Positions 8,281-16,895 are shown, numbered from the stretch's first letter. The stretch is 64,000 bases of DNA from an uncultured Bacteroidales bacterium (GCA_903877385.1 CAIRDP010000019.1:62001-126000); one strand, 5' to 3'. Notes: generated by a model from the letters alone, not told the origin. Made by a program: numbers and translations.

Positions 8281-8916
8281 TTATTTTCCCTTGCTGGCGG
8301 GGTACCCGAAGGTATGCCCGAATAAAATCTTCTGTTCGGGGCCCAGTTTCAGTTTTGTCTTCAAAGGGACTTTATTGCAGTTGTGAAACCAGGATACAAG
8401 TCCCTCCGATGCCGCATACACCGAAGCGTTTCCTGCGATCAGCCCGGTATCGACGAAGTAATAGGATTTTTGCACCTCGGCATCCTGCAGCCCGGGTTCC
8501 TGGTATCCCTTTGTATGCGATAGACAGTAGATGTCGGCCACATAAAGAAAATGCAGGGGCGCATCGGCAAGGAGTTCTTCCTGCGCCTTGTTGATGGACA
8601 GCGGCCTCAGGTCGCCTTCACATACCGGGATCAACCTATGCTTAAAGGGGTCATATAAAAAGATTCCTTGCTTAAATACGACATACACGTCGATTTCCTG
8701 TGAATTGCTGGCGCTTGCAGCGGTGCGTCCGGGCAGGCCGAACGGCCCTTTCTTACGGTTTACCCCGCAGGCTGCCCAAAGGAGGTTCGACAACAATTGA
8801 AGGGGGATTTTTTTATCGCCGACTTCGCGAATGGTTTTTCTTTGCTTTAAACCGCTTAACACGTCTTTGCCTTTACCCCGTTTTACCGGGGGCAATGCGA
8901 TGATTTCCTGTCCCAT
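8281..8916 (-). CDS. Nitroreductase / SagB-type dehydrogenase family protein
   Basis: A 211-residue single-domain flavin-dependent nitroreductase-fold protein; the start is the ATG at 8916 (a TTG lies four codons upstream). The N-terminal RKTIREVGDKKIPLQLLSNLLWAACGVN is the classic FMN-binding opening, split here by the catalytic-domain turn. SASNSQEIDVYVV and the C-terminal ASEGLVSWFHNCN and KILFGHTFGYP fit the SagB/ThcOx-like branch common in Bacteroidota. No signal peptide is visible, whereas several relatives are exported. Substrate unknown. Confidence 0.8.
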   Translation of the reverse strand: MGQEIIALPPVKRGKGKDVLSGLKQRKTIREVGDKKIPLQLLSNLLWAACGVNRKKGPFGLPGRTAASASNSQEIDVYVVFKQGIFLYDPFKHRLIPVCEGDLRPLSINKAQEELLADAPLHFLYVADIYCLSHTKGYQEPGLQDAEVQKSYYFVDTGLIAGNASVYAASEGLVSWFHNCNKVPLKTKLKLGPEQKILFGHTFGYPASKGK

Positions 8917-9076
8917 ATCCGCAGTCAATAATATTATTTTTTAGGAGCTTCTCTTTTATCTGAGTCGAACTTGAATTTTACAGGTAGATTGAAATGAAAA
9001 TTAACGTTCTGGTCGTTTTTCTGCCGGGCTTCGTGAATGGCCTTCATCTCCCTGGCGGCAGGCCCGGGGATGAATT

Positions 9077-9151
9077 TTTAATCACTCCCGGTAAATTCCC
9101 CGCGCCTCCGGGGCGGAACCCGGGTCCAGGGCTCTGCCCTGGGGTTAATAC
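9077..9151. repeat. 75-bp dispersed repeat, copy A (TTAA-bounded, hairpin-rich)
   Basis: Matches 21892-21966 in the same orientation, without gaps, at 69 of 75 positions by my count. Both edges carry TTAA (9078-9081 and 9145-9148). Inside is a perfect hairpin CCAGGGC-TCT-GCCCTGG near the right end, a CGCC/GGCG stem in the middle and the palindrome ACCCGGGT. This copy forms the last 23 codons and the stop of the barrel gene on the minus strand. Confidence 0.85.
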
Positions 9152-9884
9152 CAGTTTTATTCCCTGTTTCTTTTTCTTTCCCGAAGAAGAGCGAAAAGCC
9201 AAGGGATGCAACGGCCGAATTGAAACAGGAAGTCCTGTCGGTATTATAGGTTTCGCCTGATCCATCCTTGATCACGGGGAATACTTTTGTATTGATGAGC
9301 GAAAGATGGTCGCTCAGCGTCAGTGAGATCCCCATTCTTTTACCAAGGGCGACTTCCAGCCCCAGGCTGCCGGTAAAACCCAGGTCGTAAGGTAATCTTT
9401 GGGTATAAGTTGAAGGATCTATTTCCAGTCCGCCGTTGCCCCATGATTTATATGCGACATTGATATAATTCTGTTTGAGCAAAATGCCGAAATAGGGACC
9501 GGCATTGCAAATAAAACGGACCTGATCCCCGAAACTGGCCTTCAGGAGGAGGGGGAGCGTTAGATAATCGACCCTGATGATGAAATCAAAGGTAGGGTCA
9601 TTAAATGTGCCTCCGTAAGTTTTGGGCTTGTATTCGCACCCTTTTTCCTCCCAGGCGAGGCCGGGGGTAAATGCGAAGTGCTTCTTGAACTGGTAATTGA
9701 AATAAACTCCTGCGTATCCTCCGACAATGGGTAAAAAATCACTCTTTGTCATATTGCTTTTATACATGTAGGTACAGGAGGGGCCGCCTTCAACCGAAAT
9801 CCCGAACTTCCCGTCCTGGGCCAAAGAATTCGTTGCAGTAAACACAAGGATCACCATGAAGGTGAGTAGAAGATATCGTTTCAT
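9078..9884 (-). CDS. Outer-membrane beta-barrel protein with repeat-encoded C-terminus
   Basis: A 268-residue protein with a signal peptide (residues 1-22, ending NSLAQ) and alternating aromatic strands typical of an 8-10-strand barrel of the OMP_b-brl type (YAGVYFNYQFKKHFAFTPGL, then LGLEVALGKRMGISLTLSDH). The natural barrel end is SLGFSLFFG near residue 232. After that comes a hydrophilic arginine/proline-rich tail whose last 23 residues and stop lie in the dispersed repeat 9077-9151. The gene sits 22 bases after a lipoprotein gene on the same strand, probably one transcript. Specific role unknown. Confidence 0.8.
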   Translation of the reverse strand: MKRYLLLTFMVILVFTATNSLAQDGKFGISVEGGPSCTYMYKSNMTKSDFLPIVGGYAGVYFNYQFKKHFAFTPGLAWEEKGCEYKPKTYGGTFNDPTFDFIIRVDYLTLPLLLKASFGDQVRFICNAGPYFGILLKQNYINVAYKSWGNGGLEIDPSTYTQRLPYDLGFTGSLGLEVALGKRMGISLTLSDHLSLINTKVFPVIKDGSGETYNTDRTSCFNSAVASLGFSLFFGKEKETGNKTGINPRAEPWTRVPPRRRGEFTGSD

Positions 9885-9906
9885 AGTTCAGAAGTTTTTT
9901 ACAGCA

Positions 9907-10677
9907 TCAGGGACAGGCATATCCCATGACAAGAGAGCTCTGAATGTGATTCAATGAATCGGTGAGAACGCAACGCAGGGGATAGCCGTTTGAGTTGAAT
10001 AAGGAATAGTTAAAGAGTACCACCGAGGATACGTTTTGCAGGGGATAGACGAATCTCACCCGGGTGATGTTATTCACACTCCCGAACAATCCAATACCCA
10101 TACCCAGTGAATTGACCGGGGGAATCCCCAGCAAATGATAAAAATTCTTATTGGTCCCGAACGTAAATTCAGTCCTCAGGTTCGCTACGAAGGACTGGCC
10201 GCTCAGGGAATAATTGATACATGAAATGCAATTATTATTCGCATCCCAGGTATATTCGGAATACGCCATTTTTATCGAATTCTGGTATTCTTCCACGCTG
10301 TTGATCTGGTTCAGACTGTTATACAGGATTTTATAAACCACGCCGTTCTCGGTAAACCCTGTATACTTCCCCGAATCCCAGGTATACCGCACGGTATCGT
10401 AATGGAATGTTCCCCAGGTGGTCATGTACGAAACATGGTCTGCATCATAATAATAGGTATTCCAGCTGGTGTCGGAAGGGGGGTAGATGAATTCAGCGCG
10501 AATGATCCTGTTCGAAGCATCGTAAAAATAGTTATTGACCTGGCTGGTGTCCTGGTAGTAAGTCATCCTGCAGCTGCCGCCGGGGTTGGGATTGTCGTTT
10601 GAACTGTTGTCACTTTTCTTGCAGGAAAAAAAGGCGGTAAATCCGGCCAGGACGATTAAACCTAATATCTTTTTCAT
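9907..10677 (-). CDS. Hypothetical lipoprotein
   Basis: A 256-residue protein with a lipobox at FFSCKK (Cys19), followed by an Asn/Ser-rich spacer. The mature region carries YD-like repeats of the kind YFYDASNRIIRAEF, YTWDSGKYTGF and YNSLNQINSVEEY, which recall the repetitive beta-structure of Rhs/YD proteins and of Bacteroidota DUF4595-like lipoproteins. It has no catalytic motif. It is upstream of, and probably co-transcribed with, the barrel gene. Probably anchored in the outer membrane. Confidence 0.7.
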   Translation of the reverse strand: MKKILGLIVLAGFTAFFSCKKSDNSSNDNPNPGGSCRMTYYQDTSQVNNYFYDASNRIIRAEFIYPPSDTSWNTYYYDADHVSYMTTWGTFHYDTVRYTWDSGKYTGFTENGVVYKILYNSLNQINSVEEYQNSIKMAYSEYTWDANNNCISCINYSLSGQSFVANLRTEFTFGTNKNFYHLLGIPPVNSLGMGIGLFGSVNNITRVRFVYPLQNVSSVVLFNYSLFNSNGYPLRCVLTDSLNHIQSSLVMGYACP

Positions 10678-10745
10678 TTGCTTAAAGAAATGATCGGGAT
10701 GTAAAAATAATGAATTAATGCCTGTATTGGCGATGGCATAGTCTG

Positions 10746-10753
10746 TAATTTTG
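10746..10753 (+). promoter_or_regulatory. TAnnTTTG promoter element (TAATTTTG)
   Basis: Consensus -7 element with a TTG at 10727-10729 as a possible -33 half, 41 bases before the aldo/keto reductase ATG. Confidence 0.5.
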
Positions 10754-10794
10754 GCTTATTATCCATATATGCTGATTTTTTCTTAATATTGAAC

Positions 10795-11703
10795 ATGAAG
10801 ATGAACAGAATTCAACTTGCCAAAGATCTTTCGTTATCGGGGATCGTTCACGGGCAAATGAGGCTTAAAGCCTGGAATTTATCGGCCCCGGGCCTGGTAC
10901 AATTCACGGAGGAGATGATCCAGCTGGGGGTGACCACTTTTGATCATGCCGATATCTATGGGAATTACAGCTGTGAAGCCCTGTTTGGGGAAGCGCTTAA
11001 GCTTGAAAAAAGCCTCCGCTCAAAAATCGAGATCATAACCAAATGCGGCATCAAGCTGGTGTCGGATAAATTCCCGGGCCGCAGGATCAAGCATTATGAG
11101 TACAGTTATGACTACATCGTTTCGTCGGTCAACAACTCCTTGAGAAACTTTAATACCGATCGCATCGACCTGCTGCTGCTGCACCGGCCTGCCCCGTTTT
11201 TCGATCCTTCAGAAGTTGCCAGGGCATTCTCGGTTTTGAAACGGGATGGGAAAGTGCTGCATTTCGGTGTTTCAAATTTCAGCCCGGCCCAGTTTGAAAT
11301 GCTGAACTCGTTTGCCGGGGAAAAACTTCTGACCAACCAGGTGGAGATCTCTCCTTACTGCCTGGAACATTTTGAGAACGGGAACATGGACTTTTTCGTG
11401 AAGGAAAAGATCAGGCCGATGGCATGGTCCCCGTTGGCAGGAGGCAAACTTCTTGATCCAAACGATGAAAAAGGGAGAAGAATATCTGAAGTCCTGCTTG
11501 AAGTTGCCGGGGAACTTAATATCTCTTCCATTGATACGGTTATTTATGCCTGGCTGCTCAAACACCCGGTTTCAATTATTCCCGTGGTGGGTTCGGGCAG
11601 GATCGAACGGGTAAAACATGCAATAGAGGCATTGGACGTAAACATGAGCCTTGAGCAATGGTACAGGATCTTTATTACCGTCAAAGGATCGGAACTTCCT
11701 TAA
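10795..11703 (+). CDS. Aldo/keto reductase
   Basis: A 302-residue NAD(P)H-dependent oxidoreductase. The catalytic tetrad is visible: Asp and Tyr in FDHADIYGNY, Lys in IITKCGIK and His in LLLLHRPAP. The C-terminal VVGSGRIERVKHA is the usual cofactor phosphate-binding stretch. It resembles the YdhF-type branch of the superfamily. Start set at ATG 10795, with another ATG two codons on and a TTG two codons before. The next gene downstream, a 2-oxo acid decarboxylase that makes aldehydes, has its own promoter, so a shared pathway is only a possibility. Confidence 0.88.
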   Translation: MKMNRIQLAKDLSLSGIVHGQMRLKAWNLSAPGLVQFTEEMIQLGVTTFDHADIYGNYSCEALFGEALKLEKSLRSKIEIITKCGIKLVSDKFPGRRIKHYEYSYDYIVSSVNNSLRNFNTDRIDLLLLHRPAPFFDPSEVARAFSVLKRDGKVLHFGVSNFSPAQFEMLNSFAGEKLLTNQVEISPYCLEHFENGNMDFFVKEKIRPMAWSPLAGGKLLDPNDEKGRRISEVLLEVAGELNISSIDTVIYAWLLKHPVSIIPVVGSGRIERVKHAIEALDVNMSLEQWYRIFITVKGSELP

Positions 11704-11736
11704 TATTTCTGCGGATGGCAAATCCCGGATATTATA

Positions 11737-11744
11737 TATATTTG
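11737..11744 (+). promoter_or_regulatory. TAnnTTTG promoter element (TATATTTG)
   Basis: Consensus -7 element 47 bases before the decarboxylase ATG at 11792, in an AT-rich spacer. Confidence 0.5.
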
Positions 11745-11791
11745 TTCTGTTATGTGATTGCAGATAAATTTTCACCAAAAAACATGGTATT

Positions 11792-13456
11792 ATGGGCGTG
11801 AATTACACAGTTTCTAAATACATCCTGCAGCGTTTGCAGGATATCGGGATAAAACATGTTTTCGGTGTGCCGGGGGATTATAACCTCGATTTTCTTGATG
11901 AGCTGGTCCTTAGTCCTGTTCAATGGATAGGAAATTGTAATGAATTGAATGCCGGTTATGCGGCCGACGGTTATGCCAGGCTTAAGGGCGCAGGCGCGGC
12001 CGTTGTGACTTACGGTGTGGGTGGACTGAGCATACTGAATGCCGTGGCAGGGGCCTATGCCGAACATGTGCCCGTTATCGTCATCAACGGGGCTCCGCCG
12101 GCCAGGAGGAGGGAAGCGGGGGTTATGGTGCATCACCTGGTTTCAAATTACTATCTTCAGCTGGATATCTTCAAAAAGATCACGGCCGATGCGGCTATCC
12201 TCACCGACCCCGCCACTGCCCCCGACGAAATTGACCGTGTTTTCAGGAACTGCATTTCGCTCAAACTGCCTGCGTACCTAGAATTGCCGGCCGATATGAC
12301 CAATGCCCCCTGCCGGCCGCCGGAAGGGGTTCTTACAGCCGTACTTCCGCAGTCAAATATAGAAAGTCTTGCCGAATGCGTGGCTGAGGCTGCCGACATC
12401 ATCAACAAAGCCGAACATCCGATGATACTTGCCGGGGTTGAGCTGATGCGGTACGGTTTGGGCCTTGAAACCCTGAAGCTGGTTGAAACCTCGGAAGTCC
12501 CTTTTGCCACCATGCTCAGCAGCAAATCGGTTCTGCCGGAGCTTCATCCACAGTTTGTTGGAATGTACCAGGGTGGCTGGAGCAAACCGGCGGTAAGGCA
12601 GCAGGTCGAAGGTTCCGATTGCCTTCTTTCTCTCGGTGTTTGGATGACCGACCTGGCCACAGGGCTGTTCAGCATGAATCTTGACAACCGCAGGATGATC
12701 ACCGCAGGCAGCGGGCAGGTGCGCATAGGGAGCCATTTTTACCAGGATGTGCAGATGTGGGATTTCATCAGGGAGCTTACCCTGAAAGTCAAACAACGTT
12801 CCTACCTGGCTTCGCATCCGGCAGAAACCTATACACCGAAACGGACGTTCGTGTCTCAGTCCTCATGCGAACTCACTGCGGTAAGGCTTTACGAATGCCT
12901 GAATTTCTACCTGAACGACCAGATGGTCCTCCTGGCAGAACCCGGCGATGCTTTTTGTGCAAGCCCTGAATTCCATATAGAAGAAGCCGAGAATTTCATT
13001 GTGCAGGATTATTATTGTTCAATCGGTTTTTGCACTCCTGCAGCCCTTGGAGTATCCCTGGCACGACCCGGTAAACGCCCCGTGGTGCTCACAGGCGACG
13101 GAGCTTTCCAGATGACGGCCCAGGAGGTCTCCACCCTGGCCCGTGAGCATTGCCCGGCAATCATCGTCCTCATCAACAACGACGGTTACCTCATCGAACG
13201 CCGCCTCCACCAGGACGGACCCTATAACGACATCAGGATGTGGCATTATTCAAAACTGCCCGCTGTGTTCGATAACAGCTCTTTTGTTGTCGGTATCCGC
13301 GTCACAACCGAAGAACAGCTTCAGCAGGCCATGCTAACCGCCCTTGGCGAAAAAGACAAGCTGGTGTTCATCGAAGCACTGATCCCCGGCCGTGACTGTT
13401 CAAAAGGCCTGGAGCGACTGGGTGAGTCTTTCAGAGCGGCCCAGAAGAAAACATGA
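11792..13456 (+). CDS. Thiamine-diphosphate 2-oxo acid decarboxylase (pyruvate/indolepyruvate decarboxylase type)
   Basis: A 554-residue full-length enzyme that would turn a 2-oxo acid into an aldehyde plus CO2. Decarboxylase-specific residues are in place: Asp29 (GVPGDYN), Glu51 (NCNELNAGYAADG), His114-His115 (VMVHHLVS), the ThDP motif beginning LTGDGAFQM and closing at LINNDGYLIE, whose Glu is the second catalytic acid. This set separates it from acetolactate synthase and oxalyl-CoA decarboxylase. Pyruvate, phenylpyruvate and indolepyruvate cannot be told apart by eye. Such genes are not common in anaerobic Bacteroidota. Physiologically it could serve alcohol or aryl-acetaldehyde formation. 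Confidence 0.88.
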   Translation: MGVNYTVSKYILQRLQDIGIKHVFGVPGDYNLDFLDELVLSPVQWIGNCNELNAGYAADGYARLKGAGAAVVTYGVGGLSILNAVAGAYAEHVPVIVINGAPPARRREAGVMVHHLVSNYYLQLDIFKKITADAAILTDPATAPDEIDRVFRNCISLKLPAYLELPADMTNAPCRPPEGVLTAVLPQSNIESLAECVAEAADIINKAEHPMILAGVELMRYGLGLETLKLVETSEVPFATMLSSKSVLPELHPQFVGMYQGGWSKPAVRQQVEGSDCLLSLGVWMTDLATGLFSMNLDNRRMITAGSGQVRIGSHFYQDVQMWDFIRELTLKVKQRSYLASHPAETYTPKRTFVSQSSCELTAVRLYECLNFYLNDQMVLLAEPGDAFCASPEFHIEEAENFIVQDYYCSIGFCTPAALGVSLARPGKRPVVLTGDGAFQMTAQEVSTLAREHCPAIIVLINNDGYLIERRLHQDGPYNDIRMWHYSKLPAVFDNSSFVVGIRVTTEEQLQQAMLTALGEKDKLVFIEALIPGRDCSKGLERLGESFRAAQKKT

Positions 13457-13458
13457 TA

Positions 13459-13806
13459 TCAGAAAGGCAGGTCATCGGCCGGCATCATGTTGGGCTGGTC
13501 CATATAATCGGGAGGCGGAACTTCCTGTGAAGGGGAGGAGTTTCCTTTCTTTACGGCCTTCCATGCCTTGGCTTCGGTATACCATCGGCCGTTGTATTCG
13601 CGGCTTTCAAGGTCAAACGAGATCTCAAACTGCTCCCCTTCGTTAAGCCTGGCCTGGTCAATCTTATCACCCCATAATGAAAAGCAAACCTTCCTTGTAA
13701 TCTGTCCCGGTGTTTCCAGCACAAATTCCTGCTTCTTCCATACTCCGTTTTTTCCTGTGCCGGTCTGCAGGGGAAGTATTTTTATGACCTTTCCGCTTAA
13801 TTCCAT
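13459..13806 (-). CDS. DUF3127 domain protein
   Basis: A 115-residue protein matching the Bacteroidota DUF3127 family: MELSGKVIKILPLQTG, then GVWKKQEFVLET, CFSLWGDKID and the signature SREYNGRWYTEAKAWK. The C-terminal tail is low-complexity and ends in acidic/hydrophobic MMPADDLPF. That ending resembles the acidic tip of single-stranded-DNA-binding proteins and the family has an OB-like pattern, which is inference. Its stop lies two bases after the convergent decarboxylase stop. Confidence 0.85.
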   Translation of the reverse strand: MELSGKVIKILPLQTGTGKNGVWKKQEFVLETPGQITRKVCFSLWGDKIDQARLNEGEQFEISFDLESREYNGRWYTEAKAWKAVKKGNSSPSQEVPPPDYMDQPNMMPADDLPF

Positions 13807-13894
13807 GTCGGGGGATTTTGATATGAGTTATTGAATCGCTTTGAAGAGGCGAAATTAATGAAATTGAATTCACAATCCCGGGCAACCTGATTAT

Positions 13895-15487
13895 TTACCT
13901 GCTGATCGCCTGGGCTGCTTTTATCAGGACCTCGGGCCTATGTATCGCATCGTAAACAGGCATTACCTCCTTACCGGTTTCAAACAATCCGTATACGGCC
14001 ATCTGGGCGGTGCGCACCGAATACTCAACCGTAAATACGCAATCTTTCGGGGCTTCGGCGAACTGGCCTAAAAATGCAAAGTTGGTTGCTCCCTTTGGCA
14101 GTACATCCGGCCTGTCGCCAATTTCCCTCGGCATGAACAGGCTGTCGACATAAGGCATGGCAACAGGAATGCAGTTTACTTTTCCCGAGTCCATCACCGG
14201 CTGCATTAATTCCTGTATCTTCAGGTGGTACCATAATTCTTCCAGCATTTCTTTCCCGCTGCATTCGGCCATGGTTTTATTCACGAAATTCCCTTTGCGG
14301 TCGGGATACAACCCATACCCCCAGAATACTTTTACATCCTTTGCCTGGTTTGGAAAATGCGGCTGGCGGGCAATGACAAACGACATCAGCCAGTTGGAAT
14401 CTGTTAATGTTACCAGTCCTCCGGTACCGTCAACATTACCCGAGAAGTTCTCCATATAGTCGTGGAAGGTGCTGTCTTTTATGGTGGCTGTAAAGGAATA
14501 CCATTTCTGAAGGTCGATGTTGTCGCAAAAAGGGCCCGGTTTCCCGAATGCAGGATCTTTTGCTGCAAGTTTTTTCCATAACTGCCAGGAGCCTGATTCG
14601 GCCATGCCTTTTAATTTTGCAGGGATGTCAAATGTGCCGTTGTCGGTGCTTTCGGTAAGTGAGCCGTTGGTTATGAACACGTAATCATTTTCACTGAGTA
14701 CGATTTCATTTTTATCCTTAAGGTGGATCACGGTAGCGGTTTTTTTATCTGCAGCAAGGTTGAAGTCAATATCAGCTACTTCCACCCCCATATCAAAATT
14801 CACTCCCTTTTCGAGCAGGTACTTTTTCATGGGAAGCACCACCGAATGGTACTGGTTGTACTTTGTGCGCATCACGCCCCCCAGCCTGTTAAGCCCGTCG
14901 ACAAGATGGATGAAGCGTTTCATATACCGTCTCATTTCGGCCAGGCTGCTCCATTTCTGGAAGGCAAACATGGAAGTCCAGATATACCAGAAATTGGTTT
15001 TGAAAAAATCCTGGTCAAACCAGTCTTCAATCTTTTTATTTCCAAGGGATTTTTCGGAGACGAAAGTCAGCTTGAGCAATTCGGTCTGCTGGTGAAGGTT
15101 AAGTCCGTATGAAGAAACATCCAGCCTCTTCCCGTCTTTTAAAAGCCTTGCCTGTGCATTGGAAACGAAGCGGGCATTGAAATCAAATGATTCATCCCGC
15201 ACCGAAACATCGGGGTTCTCGTACGAAGGGATATTCGAGAGCAGGTCCCAGTAACATGTATAATGCATCTCATGCATCCTTCCCCCTCTCACAACGAAAC
15301 CTTTTTCGGCATCGCCAGCCCCGTCCATTGCTCCGCCTGGGATATTGTCTTTTTCAAGGATATGGATGTTCGGGCCAGGGACACCGGCATCCTTAATAAG
15401 AAAAACGGCGCTTGACAACGACGCGATGCCGCTTCCGACCAGGTAAACCTTCGAATCTTTTGGGTTGCTGTTCTTTGTTGATTTCAT
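13895..15487 (-). CDS. ohyA: Oleate hydratase (MCRA family)
   Basis: A 530-residue FAD protein of the myosin-cross-reactive-antigen family, which adds water to the cis-9 double bond of unsaturated fatty acids to give 10-hydroxy acids. The dinucleotide-binding motif is YLVGSGIASLSSAVFLIKD (about residues 15-33), followed by HILEKDNIPGGAMDG and RGGRMHEMHYTCYWDL, the latter highly characteristic. Length is a little below that of firmicute enzymes (about 560-590). The gene is monocistronic with its own promoter element and an unusually good Shine-Dalgarno sequence. Likely role: detoxifying or saturating host- or environment-derived fatty acids. Confidence 0.92.
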   Translation of the reverse strand: MKSTKNSNPKDSKVYLVGSGIASLSSAVFLIKDAGVPGPNIHILEKDNIPGGAMDGAGDAEKGFVVRGGRMHEMHYTCYWDLLSNIPSYENPDVSVRDESFDFNARFVSNAQARLLKDGKRLDVSSYGLNLHQQTELLKLTFVSEKSLGNKKIEDWFDQDFFKTNFWYIWTSMFAFQKWSSLAEMRRYMKRFIHLVDGLNRLGGVMRTKYNQYHSVVLPMKKYLLEKGVNFDMGVEVADIDFNLAADKKTATVIHLKDKNEIVLSENDYVFITNGSLTESTDNGTFDIPAKLKGMAESGSWQLWKKLAAKDPAFGKPGPFCDNIDLQKWYSFTATIKDSTFHDYMENFSGNVDGTGGLVTLTDSNWLMSFVIARQPHFPNQAKDVKVFWGYGLYPDRKGNFVNKTMAECSGKEMLEELWYHLKIQELMQPVMDSGKVNCIPVAMPYVDSLFMPREIGDRPDVLPKGATNFAFLGQFAEAPKDCVFTVEYSVRTAQMAVYGLFETGKEVMPVYDAIHRPEVLIKAAQAISR

Positions 15488-15491
15488 AGTT

Positions 15492-15499
15492 TCTCCTTT
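15492..15499 (-). promoter_or_regulatory. Strong Shine-Dalgarno sequence (AAAGGAGA)
   Basis: On the minus strand the core GGAG ends five bases before the oleate hydratase ATG. Most genes in this window lack a recognisable Shine-Dalgarno, as is usual for Bacteroidota, so this one stands out. Confidence 0.6.
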
Positions 15500-15552
15500 G
15501 TCTCGTTTATAATGGGGTTGTTACCGGATATAAAGTTAACCTATTTATCAGG

Positions 15553-15560
15553 CAAATATA
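15553..15560 (-). promoter_or_regulatory. TAnnTTTG promoter element (TATATTTG)
   Basis: Minus-strand consensus 66 bases before the oleate hydratase ATG. Confidence 0.45.
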
Positions 15561-15600
15561 TTTTTTGCAGGCTCAAAGCCCGCATTTTGTCAAAAGATTT

Positions 15601-16713
15601 CTATTGGAGTGGAGTTTTCCTGCTTTTTCCCATGGCATCAGCTGCGATCATGGCTTCCAGGACTATCCCGGGCGTAACCTCAACTGTTTCATGGTGTATG
15701 CCTTCGGCAGGAGCACAGGCTTTTTTTGCGGCTTCCATCAGCCGGGTCCTGCTAATATTGGTGATGCCTATATCATTTAATGTTGTAGGCAGACCAATTT
15801 TTGCGCAGAATGCATACACTGTATCCATTTCTTCGGAAGGCGCATTGTTGAGGTGGAGCCCGGTGAGAACGCCGAAGGCTACTTTTTCGCCATGATAGAA
15901 TGCATGGGTATCGTGCAGGGCGGTGAGCCCGTTGTGCACCGAATGCGCTGCCGCCAGCCCGGAACTCTCAAAGCCTATCCCGCTCAGCAGGATATTGGCT
16001 TCAACGATATGGTTCAGGACAGGAGTGATTTTGTGATTCTCATTATCGGTTTTGGCTGATGGACCGTAGAGCAGGAGAGTGTCGTAGCAGAGTTTGGCAA
16101 GGCTTAATCCGGCCATGGTGCTGTATCCCCCGCATTCGTTGGGCGAATTGGAAAGATCGCATGACCTGGCCTCGAACCAGGTGGCCAGGGCGTCACCCAT
16201 GCCCGAAACCAGGAAGCGTGCGGGGGCCTGCGCCATTACTCCCATATCGACAAGGACTACCTGCGGATTCATCCTCTGATAATAAACAGATTCGAAAACG
16301 CCATCAGCTGAATAAATAACAGCACAGCCGCTGCAGGGCGCATCGGTGGATGCTATGGTCGGAACTATGATAACCGGGATCCCAGCCCTGTCGGAGGCTA
16401 TCTTTGCAGTGTCGATGGCCTTGCCTCCTCCCATGCCCACAAGAACGTCGATGTTATTGACGGTGATCAGCTCAACAGTACGTTGAATCTCTGATTCGCA
16501 GCATTCTCCCCCGAATTCTTCGGTAAGGAGGCTGTCATCCTCAGTCATAAAAGAATAAGAAGGGAGTATGCTCCGTTTTGATGTCGGGGATGCCAGTATA
16601 AGTCCTTTGTTGCCTAAAAGCCTTACCAGTTCAGGCAGGGAGGCAAGGGCATTTTCGCCCTGTATGTATTTGCCGGGGAATACGGCTTTCAGTGGTTTGT
16701 TTTGGGATGGCAT
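15601..16713 (-). CDS. Glycerol dehydrogenase-like iron-containing alcohol dehydrogenase
   Basis: A 370-residue NAD-dependent dehydrogenase of the glycerol dehydrogenase branch. The NAD motif is VGMGGGKAIDTAK, and metal ligands are expected in SGMGDALATWFEA (Asp), AAHSVHNGLTAL (His) and HAFYHGEKVAFG (His). It would oxidise glycerol to dihydroxyacetone or act on a related diol. It lies 24 bases after the Pmp3-like gene on the same strand and probably shares its promoter. I leave the symbol empty because gldA also names the gliding gene at 18654. Confidence 0.87.
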   Translation of the reverse strand: MPSQNKPLKAVFPGKYIQGENALASLPELVRLLGNKGLILASPTSKRSILPSYSFMTEDDSLLTEEFGGECCESEIQRTVELITVNNIDVLVGMGGGKAIDTAKIASDRAGIPVIIVPTIASTDAPCSGCAVIYSADGVFESVYYQRMNPQVVLVDMGVMAQAPARFLVSGMGDALATWFEARSCDLSNSPNECGGYSTMAGLSLAKLCYDTLLLYGPSAKTDNENHKITPVLNHIVEANILLSGIGFESSGLAAAHSVHNGLTALHDTHAFYHGEKVAFGVLTGLHLNNAPSEEMDTVYAFCAKIGLPTTLNDIGITNISRTRLMEAAKKACAPAEGIHHETVEVTPGIVLEAMIAADAMGKSRKTPLQ

Positions 16714-16737
16714 ACTGTTTAAGGTTTATGCGGGATT

Positions 16738-16890
16738 TCAGCTCCGTGTCACGATAAGCAGGGCTGCAATCACCCCGGGGATCCAGCCGCAGAGGGTAAG
16801 TATGAATACGAGCAATACCGAGCCGCAGCCTTTATCGATAACGGCCAGAGGGGGGAAAATAATACAAAGGATAACTCTCCAGAGCGACAT
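16738..16890 (-). CDS. YqaE/Pmp3 family membrane protein
   Basis: A 50-residue proteolipid with two membrane helices. The start at 16890 is chosen because a TAAATTTG promoter element lies five bases upstream. The pattern IIFPPLAVIDKGCGSVLLVF and then TLCGWIPGVIAALLI is diagnostic for Pmp3/YqaE, a family linked to membrane potential and salt or cold stress in plants and yeast. The role in bacteria is poorly defined. It leads a likely two-gene unit with the glycerol dehydrogenase-like gene. Confidence 0.88.
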   Translation of the reverse strand: MSLWRVILCIIFPPLAVIDKGCGSVLLVFILTLCGWIPGVIAALLIVTRS

Positions 16891-16895
16891 GGGGT

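Noticed and set aside
8994-9260. 88-codon plus-strand frame
   Set aside because: Opposite the barrel gene tail and across the dispersed repeat; Pro/Gly-rich composition comes from the repeat.
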